DNA of 64,000 nucleotides from Shimia sp. (GTDB lineage Bacteria; Pseudomonadota; Alphaproteobacteria; Rhodobacterales; Rhodobacteraceae), in assembly GCF_022448905.1 (NCBI RefSeq), contig NZ_JAKVCW010000007.1, positions 164,653 through 228,652 on the forward strand, written 5' to 3'. The position numbers and the translations under genes were made by a program. The notes under the pieces are model-generated. The model made no database searches and was not told where the DNA came from. It saw only the letters and a program-made list of their open reading frames with translations. How positions within the stretch are numbered: position 1 is the first letter of the stretch; each line of letters opens with the position of its first letter. Below are positions 1-9,312 of the stretch, in pieces.

Positions 1-734
1 TTCAGGAAGGTTTCCAAACCTTGTCCTCTGCCTGGCGCGCCGCCCAACGCCAGATGGATGACGCCACCCTCATGGTGACCGCAGGCCCGGCTTTCACCGC
101 CAAGTGGTTTGCGCCTCGGTTTTACGAATTTGCCCGCGCCCACCCGGAAATCGACCTGCGTTTCTCCGCCACCCTGCGCAACCTCGACTTCAACCGCGAC
201 GAGGTCGATGTGGCCATCCGCTTTGGCCTGCTGAAAGACGAACCCGGCCTTTGGACCTACCCGATGGCGCGCGAATGGGTCACCCCGGTTATGACACCTG
301 AAATGGCCGAACGTTTCCCCACGCCGGAAAGCCTGAAATCCGCCACGCTGATCCACGACGAATCCATCGACTTCCTGCGCCCCCGCGCGGACTGGGCCGC
401 CTGGTGTCGCCTGATGCAGCTTAACATCGACACCTCTCATGGTCCCCGCTTCACCGGCGCGGATCACAGCATCGACGCCGCCCTGGCTGGCGCCGGCATC
501 GCTCTTGGGCGCCGCGCTCTGGTGGTCAAAGACATCCACGAAGGCCGCCTTGTCGCGCCTTACAAACACGCCATCTGGCTGCAGGCCCGCTTTCGCTTCC
601 TCTGCCGCGAAGGCACCCAGGACCGCCCCCACATCGCCGCGCTGCGCGAATGGATGATGGCAGAGATAGACAAAACCGCCGAAGTGACCGAGAACTTGAT
701 CATCACGCCGATCGAGGAGATTCCCCCCGCATGA
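1..734 (+). CDS. LysR-family transcriptional regulator, C-terminal part (5' end outside window)
   Basis: The open frame runs in from before the window (codon 1 at position 3), so only the effector-binding domain is visible; the N-terminal winged helix-turn-helix is not in the window. The text around residues 20-70 (PRF..FA..HPEIDLRF, then VDVAIRFG) is the pattern of the GcvA-type LysR substrate-binding domain, a periplasmic-binding-protein fold that senses a small ligand. The stop codon overlaps the start of the next gene (ATGA), so the two are probably co-transcribed and the regulator may control the adjacent exporter. Ligand unknown. Confidence 0.85.
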   Translation, partial: QEGFQTLSSAWRAAQRQMDDATLMVTAGPAFTAKWFAPRFYEFARAHPEIDLRFSATLRNLDFNRDEVDVAIRFGLLKDEPGLWTYPMAREWVTPVMTPEMAERFPTPESLKSATLIHDESIDFLRPRADWAAWCRLMQLNIDTSHGPRFTGADHSIDAALAGAGIALGRRALVVKDIHEGRLVAPYKHAIWLQARFRFLCREGTQDRPHIAALREWMMAEIDKTAEVTENLIITPIEEIPPA

Positions 735-1597
735 CCCGCGCCAAAGCGACCGCAGTTGGCTTCATCGCCGTGCTGCTCTGGGCTTTGCTCGCCCTCTTCA
801 CGGTTGGCAGCGCCCCAACGCCGCCGCTTATGCTCAATGCACTGTGTTTCACCATTGGCGGCACGCTGGGGGTCGTCTGGGCCATTGCCACTGGCGAGTG
901 GCGCGCCCTGCGCAGCATCCCCCTCAAGGTCTACCTCTTTGGCAGCCTCAGCCTGTTTGGCTACCACGCGCTTTACTTCTCCGCCCTACGCCTCGCACCC
1001 GCGGCCGAAGCCGGACTGATCGCTTACCTATGGCCCCTTCTGATTGTATTGATGTCCGGCCTGCTGCCCGGTGAACGCCTGCGCGCCGGCCACCTGTTTG
1101 GCGCTTGCCTTGGTTTCTTGGGCGCAGCGCTGATCATCGGCGGCGGCGGCCTCGGCTTCAACCCGACCCACCTGCCCGGCTATGGCCTCGCCCTTGCCTG
1201 CGCTTTCACGTGGTCCAGCTATTCGGTGCTCTCCCGTCGCCTCGGCGACATCCCCACAGTGTCCGTGGTGGTCTTCTGCCTCGCCACCGCCGTGCTCTCC
1301 ACGCTGCTGCACATTGCGCTGGAGGATACCGTCTGGCCCGCCGACATGCTCACCTGGGTGTCAGTCTTTGCCCTCGGCCTCGGCCCTGTTGGACTGGCGT
1401 TCTATGTCTGGGATGTGGGGGTGAAACGTGGCGACATCCAGCTCTTGGGCACCGCCTCATATGCGGCTCCGCTGCTGTCGACTTTGGCTCTGGTGGGGGC
1501 TGGGTTTGCCGAGCCCACGATACACCTGGGCGCGGCGGCTTTGCTGATCACTGGCGGCGCGGTCCTCGCCACGCGCGCCAGCTTGAAATCTGGCTAG
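731..1597 (+). CDS. EamA/DMT-superfamily membrane transporter
   Basis: 288 residues, almost entirely hydrophobic, with about ten predicted transmembrane segments arranged as two EamA repeats; the second repeat begins near the YGLALACAFTWSSYSVLSRR stretch. This is the usual size and layout of drug/metabolite exporters of the inner membrane. The ATG at 731 overlaps the stop of the upstream LysR gene by four bases, so this start is preferred over an in-frame alternative further upstream. Substrate cannot be told; amino acids or related metabolites are common for the family. Confidence 0.85.
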   Translation: MTRAKATAVGFIAVLLWALLALFTVGSAPTPPLMLNALCFTIGGTLGVVWAIATGEWRALRSIPLKVYLFGSLSLFGYHALYFSALRLAPAAEAGLIAYLWPLLIVLMSGLLPGERLRAGHLFGACLGFLGAALIIGGGGLGFNPTHLPGYGLALACAFTWSSYSVLSRRLGDIPTVSVVVFCLATAVLSTLLHIALEDTVWPADMLTWVSVFALGLGPVGLAFYVWDVGVKRGDIQLLGTASYAAPLLSTLALVGAGFAEPTIHLGAAALLITGGAVLATRASLKSG

Positions 1598-1600
1598 CGC

Positions 1601-1765
1601 TTACGCGGATAATCGCGTGATTTCTTCTTTGAGGCGGAGTTTCTGTTTCTTGAGTTCAGCGACGTCAAGATCACTGCTGCCGGGGGCGCGTTGCTCTTGT
1701 TCGACTTGCTCAGAGAGGGCTTCGTGTTTGCGTTTCAGCTCTTCGAGGTGTGCGCTTACGCTCAT
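1601..1765 (-). CDS. YdcH/DUF465-family small coiled-coil protein
   Basis: 54 residues, too short for most gene finders. It begins MSVSAHLEELKRKHEAL and ends with a second charged helix (ELKKQKLRLKEEITRL), the two-helix pattern of DUF465 (YdcH). An AGGAG ribosome-binding site lies upstream; a second ATG directly before this one gives a one-residue alternative start. Cytoplasmic; function unknown in the family. The gene ends three bases from the stop of the convergent EamA gene. Confidence 0.75.
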   Translation of the reverse strand: MSVSAHLEELKRKHEALSEQVEQEQRAPGSSDLDVAELKKQKLRLKEEITRLSA

Positions 1766-1876
1766 CATGTTCTCCTATGCAAACAATATGTAGTGAAACC
1801 AGTGCAGCACAGTTTTTGCCGCAAGTCACGCGCCACTTGTGACATATTCTTAACACTGGAGAATTTCCGCCGACGC

Positions 1877-1925
1877 TGTCGTAAAACAGTCGTAATACCG
1901 ACGCGATACCGACGTGGTTTTTTGC
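1877..1925 (+). repeat. Dispersed intergenic repeat, copy 1 (contains ATACCGACG direct repeat)
   Basis: About 45 bases that recur in inverted orientation at 13793-13841. Both copies share GTCG-AAAACAG-CGT followed by two ATACCGACG units separated by two bases, then TGG and a run of T. Roughly 85-90% of positions agree. It lies between the 3' end of the methyltransferase gene and the 5' end of the YdcH gene. Confidence 0.7.
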
Positions 1926-1967
1926 CGAATCGGACAGCCTTACTGACCCGAGCGTTGCGTTAACGTT

Positions 1968-2720
1968 TTAAGGGAAAAGCAGCGCCGCCCCGTCTCGCAA
2001 AACCGCGCTGATTTGGGCTGTGTAGCTCTCCCCATCTTGGGTGTGTTTGTCACCCTCATGCAGGCGCACAGGCGCATGCAGACGAAACGCGGCCCGCCCG
2101 CCTTTCACCCCGCGCACCAGCACCAGATTGGCGTCCCGTCCGGCCCGCGCCTGCAATGGCAATACCTGCAGCGAACCAAGCACATCCTGCATGCCCGAAA
2201 GCAAATCCGGCAGCCGCTCCGCACGATGCACAAAGGTCGCTGTGCCTTTTGGTGCAAGGCGCTTGGCTGCCACCTCAATCCAAACTCGCAACGGCGTGTC
2301 TTCCCCCATCGCCACATCGCGTCCCGCGTCCTGCGCTGCCGTGCTGGCGGTGCGATCAAAATACGGTGGATTGGCCAGAACATGGTCAAACTGCATTTGC
2401 CGCAATTCTAGTGGCAAAGCCGCCAAATCTGCTTCCCAGATGGTTGCATCCGCCCCGTTGTCCTTGGCATTGCGCTGCGCCAAAGCTGCGTATTCCGGCT
2501 GCAACTCGACCGCATGCACCGTCAGATCCGGCACCCGCGCCGCCAGGCACAAAAACGCCGCCCCGGCCCCGCTGCCCAGTTCCAAAACCTGCTGCCCAGG
2601 CTTTGCCGGGATCGTTGCGGCCAACAAAACTGGATCAACCCCAGCGCGATATCCGTCCTTGGGTTGCCATAAGGTCACGCGTCCGCTCAAAAAATCGTTC
2701 TGCGTCAGCGCCGCACTCAC
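1968..2720 (-). CDS. TrmN6/YfiC-like SAM-dependent methyltransferase
   Basis: 250 residues with a Rossmann methyltransferase fold: glycine-rich SAM-binding motif LELGSGAGAA at residues 46-55 and NPPY at 117-120, the catalytic motif of N6-adenine/N5-glutamine methyltransferases. The leading segment (DGYRAGVDPVLLAA) is typical of the TrmN6 (YfiC) group that modifies A37 of tRNA-Val, which is the most likely substrate. The start codon overlaps the end of the DUF2007 gene by four bases, indicating translational coupling. Confidence 0.8.
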   Translation of the reverse strand: MSAALTQNDFLSGRVTLWQPKDGYRAGVDPVLLAATIPAKPGQQVLELGSGAGAAFLCLAARVPDLTVHAVELQPEYAALAQRNAKDNGADATIWEADLAALPLELRQMQFDHVLANPPYFDRTASTAAQDAGRDVAMGEDTPLRVWIEVAAKRLAPKGTATFVHRAERLPDLLSGMQDVLGSLQVLPLQARAGRDANLVLVRGVKGGRAAFRLHAPVRLHEGDKHTQDGESYTAQISAVLRDGAALLFP

Positions 2721-2938
2721 AAGGACCGCCCCAATGCAATCTCGTTATCCAGCATAACCCGTTCAGCTTGCTGCAAATCTTGGCTCCGCACCATCAACCG
2801 GCGCGGCAGTATGCCAATGCTGCCCTCCAGGACGCTCATGTTTACGTCCATTTCAAAGCAGTCTATACCCTCTCCCTGAAGCAGGGCGGTGGCGAAGGCG
2901 ATGGTGGTCGGATCTGTGCTACGCAAAAGCTCTTTCAT
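2717..2938 (-). CDS. DUF2007-family protein
   Basis: 73 residues resembling the DUF2007 family (putative signal-transducing protein): an N-terminal helix followed by the segment GIDCFEMDVNMSVLEGSIGILPRR... Cytoplasmic, no membrane segment. It is the first gene of a two-gene unit with the downstream methyltransferase (ATGA overlap) and is divergent from the polyprenyl synthase gene. No established function. Confidence 0.75.
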   Translation of the reverse strand: MKELLRSTDPTTIAFATALLQGEGIDCFEMDVNMSVLEGSIGILPRRLMVRSQDLQQAERVMLDNEIALGRSL

Positions 2939-2997
2939 AATAACGATCTAAGGTTAGGGAGCGGCCAATGTCGACCCCTCGCGACAGGAAGTCCAAA

Positions 2998-3999
2998 ATG
3001 AGTCTCGATCACGCTGCCAGCAAGCCGCATGAAGCCCTCGCAGTTCTGCTGCGCGATGATATGGAAGCGGTGAACACGCTGATCGAAGAGCGTATGGCCT
3101 CCAAACACGCCCCACGCATTCCCGAAGTCACCGCACATCTGGTTGGCGCTGGCGGCAAACGTCTGCGCCCGATGCTGACTTTGGCCGCGGCAAAACTCTG
3201 CGGCTACGACGGCCCCTACCATGTGCATCTGGCCGCAACGGTCGAGTTCATTCACACCGCAACCCTGCTGCACGATGATGTGGTCGACGAAAGTGAACAG
3301 CGCCGTGGCCGTCCGACAGCCAACCTGCTCTGGGACAACAAAAGTTCGGTTCTGGTGGGGGATTACCTGTTTTCGCGCAGCTTCCAGCTGATGACCGAAA
3401 CCAACAACATCGACGTGTTGCGCATCCTGTCCAATGCCTCCGCCACCATTGCGGAAGGCGAAGTGTTGCAGCTCACCGCCGCCACAGACCTCTCCACCAA
3501 CGAAGATATTTACCTGCAGGTGGTACGAGGAAAGACCGCCGCGCTGTTTTCTGCCGCCACCGAAGTCGGCGGCGTGATTGCGGGCGCGTCTGCGGAGGAT
3601 GTGCAGGCCCTGTTTGACTACGGCGACGCCCTCGGCATCGCCTTCCAAATCGCGGATGACCTGCTCGACTACCAGGGCGACTCAGCCCAGACCGGCAAGA
3701 ACGTGGGCGACGATTTCCGCGAAAGAAAGTTAACGCTGCCTGTGATCAAAGCTGTTGCACAAGCCAGCGACGAGGAGCGCAGCTTCTGGGAACGCACAAT
3801 TGAAAAAGGCCGCCAAGAAGACGGCGACCTAGATCATGCGTTGGCCCTGATGGACAAATACAACACTTTGAATCGCACCCGCGACGACGCATTGGCTTGG
3901 GCAGAAAAAGCCAAGGACGCGGTGAAAAAACTTCCGGACCACGAAATCCGGGGACTGTTGTCAGACATCGCCGACTACGTTGTCGCCCGCCTGAACTAA
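2998..3999 (+). CDS. All-trans polyprenyl diphosphate synthase (ubiquinone side chain)
   Basis: 333 residues. Both aspartate-rich Mg-binding motifs of trans-prenyltransferases are present: DDVVD at 93-97 and DDLLD at 220-224, with GKRLRP near residue 53 for binding the homoallylic substrate. In this group of bacteria the single long-chain enzyme makes the decaprenyl chain of ubiquinone-10. I chose the ATG at 2998 because AGGAAG precedes it at good spacing and homologues start MSLDH; an in-frame ATG at 2968, also with an SD-like GGGAG, would add ten residues. Confidence 0.9.
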   Translation: MSLDHAASKPHEALAVLLRDDMEAVNTLIEERMASKHAPRIPEVTAHLVGAGGKRLRPMLTLAAAKLCGYDGPYHVHLAATVEFIHTATLLHDDVVDESEQRRGRPTANLLWDNKSSVLVGDYLFSRSFQLMTETNNIDVLRILSNASATIAEGEVLQLTAATDLSTNEDIYLQVVRGKTAALFSAATEVGGVIAGASAEDVQALFDYGDALGIAFQIADDLLDYQGDSAQTGKNVGDDFRERKLTLPVIKAVAQASDEERSFWERTIEKGRQEDGDLDHALALMDKYNTLNRTRDDALAWAEKAKDAVKKLPDHEIRGLLSDIADYVVARLN

Positions 4000-4006
4000 A
4001 CAAACC

Positions 4007-4033
4007 GCGCCGCCAGTTTTCAACTGGCGGCGC
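4007..4033. terminator. Perfect 12-bp hairpin between convergent genes
   Basis: GCGCCGCCAGTT and its exact complement are separated by a three-base loop, between the 3' ends of the prenyl synthase and TPR genes. The flanks are only moderately T-rich, better on the minus strand, so it may end transcription in both directions without being a classic terminator. Confidence 0.6.
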
Positions 4034-4040
4034 AAAGGCT

Positions 4041-5747
4041 TTAATTACCGTCTTTGGCCGCCAAAGGCTCCGCGCCTTCCTCTTCCAGTACGACGTCCAA
4101 ACCAACTTCAAGCTTGCGGCGAATACGATCTGGCTTGGCTTCTTCAGCCGTTTCCTCGTCCACAAAGCTCAACGCTCGCCGCCACTGAAACTGCGCCTCA
4201 AGCTTGCGACCAACCGCCCAATATACGTCGCCTAAGTGATCCGTTACGACTGGATCAACAGGCATCAATTCCGTCGCGCGTTCCATATGCCCAACGGCTT
4301 CTTCATAACGGCCAAGACGGAACAAAACCCAACCAAGACTGTCCACGATATAGCCGCTGTCCGGGCGAGCGGCGACGGCGCGCTCGATCATATCCAGCGC
4401 CTCATCAAGCTTGATCTGCTTCTCTACCAAGGAATAGCCAAGGTAGTTCAACACCTGCGGCTGCTCGGGGTTTAGCTCCAGCGCTTTTCGAAAATCTGCC
4501 TCGGCAGCCTCCCAGTTGTCGAGCCGCTCATGACTGATCGCGCGGGCGTAAAACAAGAACCACTGCCGCATCTCCAGCGTGTCATAGAGGCTGATAGCGG
4601 TGTCATAAGACGCAATCGCCCCTTCAAAGTCTTTCTCCTGCCGACGCAGATCCCCGAGCGCGGTGTGCACGTAAGGCAAGTCCGGTTGGCTTCGCGTCAG
4701 CGATTCCAGAACCTCCATCGCCGCCTCGATTTTGCCAGCTTCACGCAGGGCTTCTGCACGACCAAGCTCCGCCGCATGAAAAGACGGATCATCGGCAGAC
4801 ACTTTCTGATAGGTCTGTGATGCCAACTCATATCGGCCAAGCGTTTCCAGCAATTCCGCCGTTAGCAACAGAGCTTCTGTGTGGTCCGGCCGCAGAAACT
4901 CCGCCAAACGCGCATAGAGCAAGGTGTAATCCGCATTGGCTTCATTTCGCAGCGCATTGGCGATCGAGAAGTACACTTCCGCAATCCCATCAGCTGCCGA
5001 GCCAACATGCGTGAATGGCAACACCTCGCCCGCCTCAAGACGCTCGCGCAGCATGCGCAGTTCCGGATCAAGGTCTGCCCCAAAGGCAGTGTCCAGACGC
5101 TGGATAGCCTCTTCATTGCGCTCTAGTTGAGACAGAATCTCCACTTCGCTCACAACCCCACGGCGGGTCGACTGCATGCCATTCATGGCACCTTCGAGGA
5201 AAATCGCATGTGCTCCCTCAAAGTCCCCTACAGATGCCAGAGCCAAAGCTTTGTGATAGGCCGCAAAGCCTCCAAGTCCTTGCTCCTTAGACACTTCGTC
5301 AAAAGCGGCGAGGGCTTCGGACATTGCCCCGCGGCCAATCTGCGCCCAGGCTTTCATCAGTCCGTCCACTAGGGGGCCAACCCCTGCACTTTCCAAACGC
5401 GCGGCCAGCTCGGCATAGTTTTCGTCCTCAACCAAGCCTGCGGTGATCGCCATCTCCGCTAGTTGGCTTTGATGCCCATCCGAATCCATCTTCCGCGCGA
5501 TCGGCATCGCGCGATCGATCTGGCCAAGAGACAAAAACGCCAACACTGCGTTTTCCTGCAACAACGGGTTGCTCGGATCTTTGGTCAATGCGTCACTGTA
5601 ATAGCGCGCTGCTTCGGCATAATCCGAGCCATAGCTCGCCTGTCGCGCAGCCAAGTAGGCCCCGGCCATGCTGTCCGCATGAACCGGCAAAGACGTGGTT
5701 GCCAATAGCGCGGTGATCGCCACTGTTTTTAGAAATTGACCGGCCAC
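4041..5747 (-). CDS. Secreted tetratricopeptide-repeat protein
   Basis: 568 residues from a GTG start with a GGGAGT ribosome-binding site six bases upstream; this start places a clean signal peptide at the N-terminus (hydrophobic core, cleavage near VHA-DS, residue 24). The rest is a superhelix of TPR units, for example around YAEAARYYSDALTKDPSNP and NWEAAEADFRKALELNPEQP. TPR proteins are assembly scaffolds in the periplasm; partners unknown. It lies downstream of the ETF-QO gene on the same strand, with a hairpin (5806-5831) in the gap. Confidence 0.85.
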   Translation of the reverse strand: MAGQFLKTVAITALLATTSLPVHADSMAGAYLAARQASYGSDYAEAARYYSDALTKDPSNPLLQENAVLAFLSLGQIDRAMPIARKMDSDGHQSQLAEMAITAGLVEDENYAELAARLESAGVGPLVDGLMKAWAQIGRGAMSEALAAFDEVSKEQGLGGFAAYHKALALASVGDFEGAHAIFLEGAMNGMQSTRRGVVSEVEILSQLERNEEAIQRLDTAFGADLDPELRMLRERLEAGEVLPFTHVGSAADGIAEVYFSIANALRNEANADYTLLYARLAEFLRPDHTEALLLTAELLETLGRYELASQTYQKVSADDPSFHAAELGRAEALREAGKIEAAMEVLESLTRSQPDLPYVHTALGDLRRQEKDFEGAIASYDTAISLYDTLEMRQWFLFYARAISHERLDNWEAAEADFRKALELNPEQPQVLNYLGYSLVEKQIKLDEALDMIERAVAARPDSGYIVDSLGWVLFRLGRYEEAVGHMERATELMPVDPVVTDHLGDVYWAVGRKLEAQFQWRRALSFVDEETAEEAKPDRIRRKLEVGLDVVLEEEGAEPLAAKDGN

Positions 5748-5858
5748 GTGAGACTCCCATGCACTGACTTTCCAGCAAAGGTAGTCGGGGGGCTGCCAAC
5801 ACGCAATGGGGCGACCCGTTGGCCGCCCCATGTTTTGGTAAAATTTCCGCGTGTTAGA

Positions 5859-7508
5859 TCACATGTTCGGGTAGTTAGGCCCATCGCCACCTTGTGGCGT
5901 AACCCACGTGATGTTCTGGCTTGGATCTTTAATGTCGCACGTTTTGCAGTGTACACAGTTCTGGAAGTTCACAACAAAGCGAGGGTCTTTACCCTCCTCT
6001 TCGACCACTTCGTATACACCAGCGGGGCAATAGCGCTGTGCAGGCTCCGCAAACTTCGGCAGGTTCACCGAAACCGGCACACCGCCGTCGGCGAGACGCA
6101 GGTGACACGGCTGACTTTCTTCGTGGTTGGTCATCGAGAAGCTGACGTTTGTCAGGCGGTCAAAGGACAGCTTGCCGTCTGGCTTCGGGTATTCAATCGG
6201 CTTGTGTTTGCTGGCTTCCTCGGTCGCGTCGGCATCATTTTTGCCATGCTTGACGGTACCAAAAAGAGAGAAACCAAATGTGTTGGTCCACATGTCCAAG
6301 CCGCCAAGCATCAAGGAAGCTGTCAGACCCCATTTGGACCAGATCGGCTTCACATTGCGCACCTTCTTCAGGTCCTTGCCAATCGCACCGCTGCGCACCT
6401 CGGTTTCATATGCGGTAAGCTCGTCGCCAGAACGCTCAGCCTTGATCGCATCAAACGCTGCTTCAGCGGCCGCTTTCCCGGAAAGCATCGCATTGTGGTT
6501 GCCTTTGATACGCGGCACGTTGACCATACCCACGGAACAGCCCAGGAGCGCCACACCAGGCGCCACCATTTTCGGCATGGATTGATAGCCACCTTCCGAG
6601 ATTGCCCGCGCGCCGTACGCAACCCGCTTGCCGCCCTCCAACAGCTCGGCAACCTTTGGGTGGTGCTTGAAGCGCTGGAACTCCATGTAAGGGAAGAGGT
6701 GTGGGTTCTTGTAGTTCAGGTGCACCACAAAGCCGACATACACTTGGTTATTTTCCAGGTGATAGATGAAGGACCCGCCGCCCGCGTTCTTACCCAGCGG
6801 CCAGCCCATCGTGTGGGTCACTTCGCCGAGATTGTGCTTGGCAGGGTCGATCTCCCAGATCTCCTTCATGCCAACGCCAAACTTTTGCGGTTCTTTGCCG
6901 TCCTGAAGATTGTATTTCGCAATCACCTCTTTGGCGAGGGACCCACGTACGCCTTCAGACAGGAACACGTATTTGCCGTGCAGTTCCATTCCTGGCTCGG
7001 TGTTTGGTCCGTAAGATCCATCTTCTTCCAAACCAAAGACACCGGCGACCACGCCTTTGACTTCACCATTGTCGCCATAAACCAGCTCAGAGCAGGCCAT
7101 ACCTGGGAAGATTTCAACTCCAAGCTCTTCCGCCTGCTCCGCCATCCAGCGGCAGACGTTGCCCATGGACACAATGTAGTTGCCGTGGTTGTTCATCAGC
7201 GGCGGCATCGGGAAGTTTGGCACGCGAATTTCGCCCGCCTCGCCCAGCATATAGAAATTATCTTCCTTCACCGGCGTGTTCAGCGGCGCGCCTTTGGCCT
7301 TCCAGTCAGGAATCAGCGCGTCCAAACCACAAGGGTCCAGAACAGCACCTGAAAGAATGTGCGCACCCACCTCGGACCCTTTTTCCAAGACCACAACATC
7401 AAGGTCCGCGTCCAATTGCTTCAGACGGATCGCTGCCGATAGGCCAGCAGGACCTGCACCAACGATGACAACGTCATACTCCATGGCTTCGCGTTCGATT
7501 TCCGACAT
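5859..7508 (-). CDS. Electron transfer flavoprotein-ubiquinone oxidoreductase
   Basis: 549 residues, the normal family size. An FAD-binding motif VIVGAGPAGLSAA lies at the N-terminus and the C-terminal ferredoxin-like part carries the 4Fe-4S cysteines (CPAGVYEV, then NCVHCKTCDI). It transfers electrons from ETF, loaded by acyl-CoA and other flavin dehydrogenases, to ubiquinone at the inner membrane, fitting the acyl-CoA dehydrogenase gene at 16.3-18.0 kb. The ATG at 7508 has AGGGGAAG upstream and is preferred over a longer start at 7628. Confidence 0.95.
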   Translation of the reverse strand: MSEIEREAMEYDVVIVGAGPAGLSAAIRLKQLDADLDVVVLEKGSEVGAHILSGAVLDPCGLDALIPDWKAKGAPLNTPVKEDNFYMLGEAGEIRVPNFPMPPLMNNHGNYIVSMGNVCRWMAEQAEELGVEIFPGMACSELVYGDNGEVKGVVAGVFGLEEDGSYGPNTEPGMELHGKYVFLSEGVRGSLAKEVIAKYNLQDGKEPQKFGVGMKEIWEIDPAKHNLGEVTHTMGWPLGKNAGGGSFIYHLENNQVYVGFVVHLNYKNPHLFPYMEFQRFKHHPKVAELLEGGKRVAYGARAISEGGYQSMPKMVAPGVALLGCSVGMVNVPRIKGNHNAMLSGKAAAEAAFDAIKAERSGDELTAYETEVRSGAIGKDLKKVRNVKPIWSKWGLTASLMLGGLDMWTNTFGFSLFGTVKHGKNDADATEEASKHKPIEYPKPDGKLSFDRLTNVSFSMTNHEESQPCHLRLADGGVPVSVNLPKFAEPAQRYCPAGVYEVVEEEGKDPRFVVNFQNCVHCKTCDIKDPSQNITWVTPQGGDGPNYPNM

Positions 7509-7760
7509 TGGCTTCCCCTTTCGGATCGCTGGGTAATAATCTTTCGCACCTGCTAGCCCGACTATAATCAATACGTCAATCGGAACCCCACGACATTTCG
7601 CCTCATTTGCGTAATTTTGCGGCGGCACAACGTATTTCTACTTGCATTGTTTCCCCCTCTTGCATTTGAAAGAGGTCTCAGGGCACTCTGCCGTGCTAGT
7701 ACATAAAACATACTCGCCGCCCGGCCTTTTAGGCGGCCAAAGACCAACGGGACCGCACCC

Positions 7761-8231
7761 ATGGAAAAAATACCAATGACCCGCGCCGGGCACTCGGCGC
7801 TCGAAGCGGAATTGAAGCAGTTGAAAACGGTGGAACGCCCCGCGATCATCGAGGCGATTGCCTCTGCGCGCGAGCTAGGCGACCTGAAAGAAAACGCAGA
7901 ATACCATTCTGCACGTGAAAAACAGGGGTTCATCGAAGGGCGTGTAAAGGAACTGGAAGCGGTGATTGGCCTGGCGGAAGTTATTGATCCAGCGTCCCTC
8001 TCCGGTGCTATTAAGTTTGGCGCAACCGTCACATTGGTGGACGAAGACACCGACGAAGAAAAGACCTGGCAGATTGTCGGCGAACATGAAGCCAATGTCG
8101 AAAAAGGCCTGCTCAACATCAAATCGCCCATCGCACGTGCTTTGATTGGCAAAGAAGAAGGCGACAGCGTCGAAGTCCGCACGCCGGGCGGCGAGAAAAG
8201 TTACGAAGTTCTCAGTATTTCTTATCAGTGA
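7761..8231 (+). CDS. greA: Transcription elongation factor GreA
   Basis: 156 residues, typical of GreA. The N-terminal coiled-coil (residues 7-75) includes the conserved tip [20 protein letters not shown] with the acidic pair that reaches the RNA polymerase active site; the C-terminal FKBP-like domain ends with [13 protein letters not shown]. It rescues backtracked polymerase by stimulating transcript cleavage. The stop codon overlaps a possible GTG start of the next gene. Confidence 0.97.
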   Translation: MEKIPMTRAGHSALEAELKQLKTVERPAIIEAIASARELGDLKENAEYHSAREKQGFIEGRVKELEAVIGLAEVIDPASLSGAIKFGATVTLVDEDTDEEKTWQIVGEHEANVEKGLLNIKSPIARALIGKEEGDSVEVRTPGGEKSYEVLSISYQ

Positions 8232-9280
8232 ACCAGATAGTTAAGATGCGGCCCCGCATGACAGACGACACCGATTCCCAGCCAACGCCGCTGGGCATCT
8301 ATGACAAACCAAACGGCCCCAAAGTCACTTCAATCGAGTTGATTGCGGTGGGCCTAAGCTTTGTTTGGCTGGTGGGGTCTGTGGTGTTTTTCCTGGTGCT
8401 GGAGCACAATCCGGTTGATGGCAGCAGCGGCCTGCAGTTCCTCATGACGCTATTGGCAGTCTTCATGCCGGTTGCGATGATCTGGGTGGCGGCCACAGCT
8501 GCGCGGTCTTCCCGCGTTATGCGCGAAGAGAGCGCCCGCTTGCAGGCGGCGATCGACGCCATGCGCCGCACTTATGTCAATCAGGCTCAGGGCGTGCAGG
8601 CACAGCAAGGCGTGGAGCCTTCGGTCGCGAAGAAGCTCGACGAGATTGCGGCGGCGACGCGGAAAACGGAAACTGCGCTGGCGACTTTTTCGTCGAGCCG
8701 CGAACGTGATGATGGCATCCGCAAATCACAGGAAGCCGAGCCTGTGAAGGACGACCAGGCGGATCAGGGCACCCTGGCCTTGGGAACACCTGCTGAAGAA
8801 CTGTCCCCGCCTCTGCCCCGTTCAGATTTCATCCAAGCCCTGAACTTCCCGGAAAACGCCGATGATGCCGAAGGCTTTGCCGCGTTACGCAAAGCGCTGC
8901 GGGACCGTCAAGCGGCCCAACTGATTCAAGCCAGCCAGGATGTTCTGACGCTACTGAGTCAGGACGGCATCTACATGGACGACCTGCGCCCAGACTTAGC
9001 ACGCCCGGAAATCTGGCGCCGGTTTGCAAGTGGCGAACGTGGGAAGCCAATTGCGGCCTTGGGCGGTGTGCGTGACCGCAGTTCGCTGGCGCTGGCTGCA
9101 GGTCGCATGAAACAAGACCCGATCTTCCGCGACGCCGCGCATCACTTCTTGCGCCGTTTTGATAAGTGCTTTGTGGAGTTTGAAGAAACCGCATCAGACG
9201 CGGACATTGCGGCCCTCTCGGAAACCCGCACCGCCCGCGCCTTTATGCTGCTAGGCCGCGTGGCCGGGATCTTCGACTAA
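8228..9280 (+). CDS. Conserved hypothetical membrane protein
   Basis: Up to 350 residues from a GTG that overlaps the greA stop; ATG codons at 8246 and 8261 are equally possible starts and none has a strong Shine-Dalgarno sequence. Two transmembrane helices (about residues 37-60 and 70-90) are followed by a charged, partly coiled-coil region and a C-terminal globular domain (from about residue 200). I do not recognise a named domain. Co-transcription with greA is likely. The gene ends just before a strong terminator. Confidence 0.75.
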   Translation: MNQIVKMRPRMTDDTDSQPTPLGIYDKPNGPKVTSIELIAVGLSFVWLVGSVVFFLVLEHNPVDGSSGLQFLMTLLAVFMPVAMIWVAATAARSSRVMREESARLQAAIDAMRRTYVNQAQGVQAQQGVEPSVAKKLDEIAAATRKTETALATFSSSRERDDGIRKSQEAEPVKDDQADQGTLALGTPAEELSPPLPRSDFIQALNFPENADDAEGFAALRKALRDRQAAQLIQASQDVLTLLSQDGIYMDDLRPDLARPEIWRRFASGERGKPIAALGGVRDRSSLALAAGRMKQDPIFRDAAHHFLRRFDKCFVEFEETASDADIAALSETRTARAFMLLGRVAGIFD

Positions 9281-9309
9281 AAAAGGCGCTCCATCGAGCG
9301 CCTTTTTCA
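9281..9309. terminator. Rho-independent terminator shared by convergent genes
   Basis: AAAAGGCGCTC pairs with GAGCGCCTTTT around a four-base CATC loop and is followed by T; the A-run on the other side makes it work on the minus strand too, where the moeA operon ends. Confidence 0.9.
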
Positions 9310-9312
9310 CAT

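Noticed and set aside
5806..5831. ATGGGGCG/CGCCCCAT hairpin between the ETF-QO and TPR genes as a terminator
   Set aside because: No T-run on the strand of transcription; not convincing as a terminator, so only mentioned under the TPR gene.
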